Part shown: positions 59,546 through 64,000 of the stretch, in pieces | How the letters are laid out: each line of letters starts with the position of its first letter | Numbering within the stretch: position 1 is the stretch's first letter | From: CAWGMT01 sp963823675 | Lineage (GTDB): Bacteria; Planctomycetota; Planctomycetia; Isosphaerales; Isosphaeraceae | Direction of reading: 5' to 3' | Assembly (NCBI GenBank): GCA_963823675.1 | Contig: CAWGMT010000013.1 | Span: 372,001 to 436,000 of the forward strand | Length of the DNA stretch: 64,000 nucleotides | Program-made: the position numbers and the translations under genes | Notes under the pieces: generated by a model | Databases searched by the model: none | What the model saw: the letters and a program-made list of their open reading frames with translations, nothing else | Told to the model about the DNA's origin: nothing

Positions 59546-62500
59546 ATGGCCGACGTGCACCTGGGTGACGTACTGCGGCAGATCCGGCGCCTCTACGCCG
59601 GCGGTTCCGCCGCGGGCCTGCCCGATGCCGCGCTCCTCGATCGCTTCGCGGCAGAGCGCGACGAGGACGCCATGGCGGCTCTGGTGGCGCGGCACGGCCC
59701 GATGGTCCTGGCCGTCTGCCGCGGCGTCCTCCGCGACCCGGGCGACATCGAGGACGCCTTCCAGGCCACGTTCCTCGTCCTGGCGCGCCGGGTGGGCTCG
59801 TTGCGGGTCCAGGGTACGCTGGGGGGCTGGCTGCACCGGGTGGCCTGCCGCGTCGCCGTACGGGCCAATATCGATGCCGCGCGACGCCGGTCGCGACAAC
59901 GCGTGGGGGTAGCGATGGAAGCGATGGCCGGACGAGAGGTGGCGCCGGGGGATGGCTGGGCTTCGGAACTGCACGAGGCGATCGCGCGGCTGCCGGAGAC
60001 GATGCGACGGGCGGTGGTCCTGTGCGACCTGGAAGGGTTGACGCAGGCAGAGGCGGCGCGGGAGCTGGGTTGCGCCGAGGCGACGCTGCGGCGGCGGCTG
60101 GCCGGGGCCCATGAGCGCCTGAGGGCGCGGCTGGGACGGTCCGGCGGCGCGGGTGCCGTCGGCCCGCTCGGCGTGCCGCTGGTGAGGACCGAAGCCGTAC
60201 CGGCCGGCTGGATCGAAGGGGCCGCTCACGCTGCGGTCGCAACGGGGCAGCCGTTGACGTCCGCGGCGGGTCGGTTGGCGGCGGCCGTGCTCGGGGCCAT
60301 GAGCCGCGCCCGGCACCTGAAGCTGTCGGCCCTGGTGGTCGCGGGAGTCGGCCTGGCGATGGCCTGGGCCGCCGTTCCCTGCCGGCCCAACGGACCCCCG
60401 GCCGCGGCACATGCTCAGCCCCGGGCGAATGGCAAAGCGGCTGAGCCGGTGCCGGAGACCTCCGGCCGGATCACGGGCCGAGTGGTCCGCGACGCCGACG
60501 GGAACAGGGCCGAGGGAGCCGAGGTCGTCCTGCTGCTGCCGCCTCCGAAAGGACAGGATCATTATATCGGCACGTACCCTCTTCTCCGGACCCACGTGGA
60601 CGCGACGGGGACGTTCTCGTTTGGCGGCTTGGCCCCCGGCCGGTACCGCGTGTGGGCGAATCTCGGCAGGCTGACGTCGCGGGTCGGAGCCGGGCGCGGC
60701 GCGGTGGTCATCCTCCCGAAATCGGGCGAGGCGCCAAAACCCGTTGAGCTGCGGCTGGTCGCCGGAGTCGTCGTGACGGTAAGGGCGAAGGACAAGGCGA
60801 CGGGCCGGCCGATCCCGAACGCAACCGTGCATCTCCTCTGGAGCGACTTCCACGACGACCCCATCACTGACCGCGACGGACTGGTCCGGATCCGGCCGCT
60901 CACAGCCACGCAATGGCCCTTCGAGGTCTGGGCGGAGGGTTACGCCAAGGTCTCGCGGTCGGTCAATCTCGAGAATGGGTCGGACGCCGATGAGGAATTC
61001 CTGCTCGCCCCCGGCGGTGACCTTGAGGGCGTCGTCCGCGATCCGTCGGGGAAACCTCTGGCCGGAGTGGGGATCAGCGCATCCGCCGAATGGATTCAAG
61101 GACAATTCGACTACGTCACGACGGGCGCCGACGGGCGCGTACCGGCTCTCCCATCTCCCGCTCGGATTCGAGGTGCGACTCGATGTTTCGAGAGATGACT
61201 TTCTTCAAAAGGATGTCACGACGCACCTGACGGGTAGGAAACAGACGCTCGATCTCACGATGCAGCCCCGTCCCCACGGCGGCTCGATTGCGGGCGTGGT
61301 CCTCGATCAACAGGGACGCCCAATCGCCGGCGCCGAGCTGATCAATATGGGTATGTCGTCACACCTGGTCCGCGAGACGAAGGCCGGGCCGGATGGCCGG
61401 TTCCGGCTCGATGATCTCTTCGAGGGAACCGTCGGCAAGGAAGTTGTCGTACGTGCCAAGGGCTCTGCGCCGAAGCGTCTCAAGGTCAAGCCGGGGCCGC
61501 CCGATCAGCCCGCCGAGGTCACGATCCGCCTGGAGCCGGGGCACCGGATCAAGGGTCGGGTCGCCGACGAGAAGGGCCGGACCCTCGAAGGGGTTCGCGT
61601 TGACTTCGCTCAGGCGAACCATGGATTTCCCGACGGCGGCCGGGCGACGACCGACGATCGGGGCCTCTTCGCGTTCGATTCGCTCCCCGCCGACTCCCCA
61701 TTCGCTTTCGCCAAGGAAGGTTATTCAGGAATCGCGGATCGGCACTTGCGCCTCGACACCGATGATATCGTCTCGGTCGTGATGGTTCCCGCCGGCGTCA
61801 TCGAAGGCAGGGTGCTTGATGCGCGGACGGGCAAGCCGATCCGCGCGTTTAACGTTCAGATCACGTTCTCTCCCAGGCGGCAGCCCGGCGAACCATCGAA
61901 CAGCCTGATCGCAAGTCTCAGTGAACCGGGCTCGATGTTCCGGTCGGACGACGGCCGCTTCAAGCTCGGGCACTTGGTCGTCGGCATGCCACTCCAGGTG
62001 ATGGTTTCTGTCCAGGGCTACGAACGGCGCGTCGCGGAGCGTGTCGTCGTCGCCAGACCTGATGACGGCCGGGTCGAGCAATTTCGGCTGGATCCGGTCG
62101 ATCCGGCCAAGCTTCGGACGTATCGCGGGCGGCTGGTCAACGCCCGGGGAAACCCGGTCGCGGCCGCCCAACTGCGGCTGTTCGCCTCCCGGGACCGCGA
62201 TCCGGTTCGGCGCCGGGACTTCCCCTTCAACTGGCACATGATTCGAAGCCGTCAGTTGGCCCGGGAGTCCAAGGTGACCCGCTTCCTGGAAGCCGTGACC
62301 GACGCGCAGGGCCGCTTCGAGTTCACACGGGTCCCGAGGAGAGACGAGGCGGAACTCGCCTGGTGGGGGAAGGGCATCGCCCCCGGCCGGTCGGATCATC
62401 TGGAGCGCCTGGGAGAGACGGCGTCGATCGAGGTCACCGTCCCCGATCCTGCCCGAATCCTCGTGACCATTGATCGGAAGGCGTTCGCGGGTGCGGGGCA

Positions 62501-62735
62501 GATCCAGGTGATCGGGCCCGAAGACTTCCTCGACGAAGCCAATCGGGAGCTGCAACCCGGTCAGACGGAATTCGTCGTCAACGACCTGGCCCCGGGCCAA
62601 TATCAAGTGATCCTGGCGAGTCCGGATGAGCGTGTCCCCGGAACACCGAACGAGTTTGTCGGGACGCGGACATTGACGTCCCTGGATGTGTCCGTCGGAC
62701 CCGGCGAGACGAAACGGATAGAATTCAAGAAATGA
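59546..62735 (+). CDS. ECF sigma factor with membrane anchor and carboxypeptidase-regulatory-like extension (frame break near 61140)
   Basis: ATG 59546 has AGGAGGG eight bases upstream. Residues 1-195 are an ECF sigma factor: region 2 (MVLAVCRGVLRDPGDIEDAF, FLVLARRV, GGWLHRVACRVAVR), region 4 (LPETMRRAVVLCDLEGLTQA, ELGCAEATLRRRLAGAHERL). A membrane helix follows at about 255-275 (LSALVVAGVGLAMAWAAV), then about 780 residues of carboxypeptidase-regulatory-like beta repeats (ITGRVVRDADGN, LEGVVRDPSGKPLAGVGISA, RIKGRVADEKGRTLEGV). The frame moves near 61140 and reads on to 62735. Merged length is about 1062 residues. This is the planctomycete architecture in which sigma activity is tethered to an outside sensor domain. 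Confidence 0.88.
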
Positions 62736-62780
62736 GGACGACATGAGCCGCCGCCAGATCCCACTCGCCGGCATGAACCT

Positions 62781-62876
62781 CCTGGAGGTTACCTGCACCG
62801 TGTGGCCTACCGCGCCGCCAACAGGGCCAACGTCGATCCCACGCCACTTTGGTCGCGAGAAAGTCGGGGTATTCAG
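62781..62876 (+). pseudogene. Remnant of ECF sigma region 2
   Basis: In the same frame as the next gene, GGYLHRVAYRAANRANVD (from about 62784) matches GGWLHRVACRVAVRANID of the neighbouring sigma factor. Nothing of the earlier sigma region 1/2 is preserved upstream. Confidence 0.7.
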
Positions 62877-64000
62877 ATGGATACGATCGTCGGACGAGAC
62901 AGTGCAATGCGGGATCGCTGGACTTCGGAGCTGCACGAGAAGATCGTCCGGCACCTGAAGCTCGCGGCAATCCTGGTCGCCGGCACCGGCCTGGCGATGG
63001 TGTGGACCGCCGTCCGTGTCCGGGGCGACGGACCAACGGCCGCCGCACAGGCTAAGCCAGGGGCAAATGGGAAAGCTGCGGAGCCGGCGTCGAAAACCAT
63101 GGGCCGGACCAAAGGCCAAGTGGCCCGCGGCGCCGAAGGGAACACGGGTGGAAGAGCCGAGGTTGGTGCCTCGGGATCCGATGGGCGGCCCGCAGATCCG
63201 GTCGAACTCGCAGGAACGTGGGACCAGGTCGCCGAGCCGATGGACCTTGACGGAAAGCATGTCAAACGGGAGCCAGTGACTCTGTCCATTGTCGGCAACG
63301 CGTGCACCTGGCACGAGGGCGACCGACTCGTCCGGCAGTCATTGTTCACACTGAAGGACGCGCGATCGCCTCGAGAGCTCGATTTCGTCACCGTGGTCGA
63401 CGGTCGCTTCGAGACAACCCACGCCCTCTTCTCGATCGAAGGCGACGTCATGACCATCCGAGAGGGCGCGCTGCGCCAGCCTCGGCCAGCCAAGCTTGTT
63501 CCCGCAGAACGTGAAGACGCCTGGCCGCCCGTTCGTGTCTTCAAACGGCGGAAGGCGTCGGTCGCGGTCACCGTCACCGCTCCCGCCCGAAACATCATGA
63601 TCAGGGACCGGACGGTGTTCGCCGGTGCAGGCCAGATCCAGGTGATCTGCGAAGCCGGCGAGATCACGCCCCGGACGAAGGCGATCCTCGCTAGGCTGGA
63701 AGAGCCCGTGTCTATGGAGTTTCCCAACGAGGTGACGCTGGACGACATCTTGCAGCGCATTAAGCGGGCGACGAAGAAGGGGCCGAACGACCCGGGCATC
63801 CCGATCTACGTCGATCCGTTGGGGCTCCTTGAGGCCGGGAGCCTGGACTCAATGGTCACGATCAACGAGAAGATGCTACCCCTGAAAGTCGCGCTCGCGC
63901 GAGTGCTCACGCCCCTGGGCATGGCGTATATCGTCAAGGACGACGTGCTGATCATCAGCGTTCCGGAGAGCACCGAGCGGGAGCAGAACGAGGTCGCCGT
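62877..64000 (+). CDS. Membrane-anchored paralogue of the ECF fusion lacking sigma region 4, 3' end outside window
   Basis: ATG 62877 is the first start in a frame that is open from at least 62781. RWTSELHEKI aligns with GWASELHEAI of the sigma factor, then jumps directly to RHLKLAAILVAGTGLAMVWT, the membrane helix, so about 105 residues including all of region 4 are deleted. Next, LAGTWDQVAEPMDLDGKHVK is TIGR03067-like. FAGAGQIQVICEAGEI repeats a segment near 62490 of the sigma gene. VTLDDILQRIKRATKKGP and LKVALARVLTPLGMAYIVKD resemble a secretin/STN-like short domain. It is probably an exported anchored protein that no longer binds RNA polymerase. The C-terminus is cut by the window edge. 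Confidence 0.7.
   Translation, partial: MDTIVGRDSAMRDRWTSELHEKIVRHLKLAAILVAGTGLAMVWTAVRVRGDGPTAAAQAKPGANGKAAEPASKTMGRTKGQVARGAEGNTGGRAEVGASGSDGRPADPVELAGTWDQVAEPMDLDGKHVKREPVTLSIVGNACTWHEGDRLVRQSLFTLKDARSPRELDFVTVVDGRFETTHALFSIEGDVMTIREGALRQPRPAKLVPAEREDAWPPVRVFKRRKASVAVTVTAPARNIMIRDRTVFAGAGQIQVICEAGEITPRTKAILARLEEPVSMEFPNEVTLDDILQRIKRATKKGPNDPGIPIYVDPLGLLEAGSLDSMVTINEKMLPLKVALARVLTPLGMAYIVKDDVLIISVPESTEREQNEVA

Noticed and set aside
59504..61105. 533-residue minus-strand frame
   Set aside because: Antisense to the ECF sigma fusion.
61725..63314. 529-residue minus-strand frame
   Set aside because: Antisense to the regulatory-like repeats of the sigma gene and its paralogue.

Overview
The window is high-GC DNA from a planctomycete, most likely of the Isosphaera/Singulisphaera/Gemmata type. 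This rests on two exported proteins with the planctomycete LEPR-XLL N-terminal sorting motif, an ECF sigma factor carrying a long membrane-anchored extension of carboxypeptidase-regulatory-like repeats with a sigma-less paralogue beside it, a TIGR03067-like domain, a YXWGXW-type exported protein, a DUF4058 protein and a BlaI/BlaR1-like pair with the same repeats. No rRNA gene or CRISPR array was seen. Many otherwise well-preserved genes carry single-base frame breaks, on the island and outside it. I read most of these as consensus sequencing errors, and I annotate the merged reading while saying where each break lies.

Layout. 1-13.1 kb is chromosomal backbone: a TPR protein, two LEPR-XLL proteins (one a matrixin-like metallopeptidase), a proline/alanine-rich repeat protein, an exported protein of unclear function, a polysaccharide-locus-like trio (small membrane protein, BY-kinase, ExeA-type ATPase) and a YXWGXW protein. 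13.1-14.5 kb is gene-poor with a dispersed repeat and a long hairpin. 14.5-18.6 kb is a graveyard of small modules: a rearranged Xre/RES toxin-antitoxin remnant, then three copies of a unit made of a HEPN gene, a partner gene and a convergent methyltransferase. Two of the methyltransferase copies are only 3' fragments, and one HEPN gene is split by an IS630-family element.

18.7-38.5 kb is a DNA phosphorothioation (Dnd) defence island. The modification side is dndA (29.5-30.7 kb, minus strand) divergent from dndB-dndC-dndD-dndE (31.3-37.6 kb). These would place sulfur on the DNA backbone: DndA supplies sulfur, DndC transfers it, DndD/DndE act on DNA and DndB regulates. The interference side is the Dnd-associated methyltransferase, a PLD-helicase restriction enzyme, a 61-aa protein, an SMC-like ATPase and a Dnd-associated protein 4-like gene, overlapping as one operon. 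Two further genes follow: a DGQHR protein with a nuclease-like N-terminus and a HARE-HTH protein with a nuclease-like C-terminus. The dndBCD operon has been partly duplicated: a second promoter, a 17-codon dndB stub fused to the last codons of dndC, and a second dndD start lie behind a two-gene insert. Both dndB starts are preceded by the same GGAAGT/ACTTCC arrangement at the same distance, which predicts an operator. LigD-phosphoesterase-like and HIT-family genes follow dndE.

38.7-44.7 kb holds a DUF433/PIN-like toxin-antitoxin pair, a LarA-like protein, an exported Tyr/Gly-rich protein, a retropepsin-like protease, a MITE-like element with 10-bp flanking repeats and an Nramp transporter fused to a universal stress domain. 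44.9-49.2 kb is a complete recombinase-in-trio (RIT) element with 27-bp inverted ends. 49.2-54.8 kb is accessory DNA with a DUF4058 protein, a PD-(D/E)XK-like nuclease with a lysine-rich tail, a membrane protein and an HEAAH-motif metalloprotease-like protein. A 5'-incomplete tRNA-Leu-like sequence lies at 55.2 kb. From 55.4 kb to the end the backbone resumes with the BlaR1/BlaI-like pair and the ECF sigma genes.
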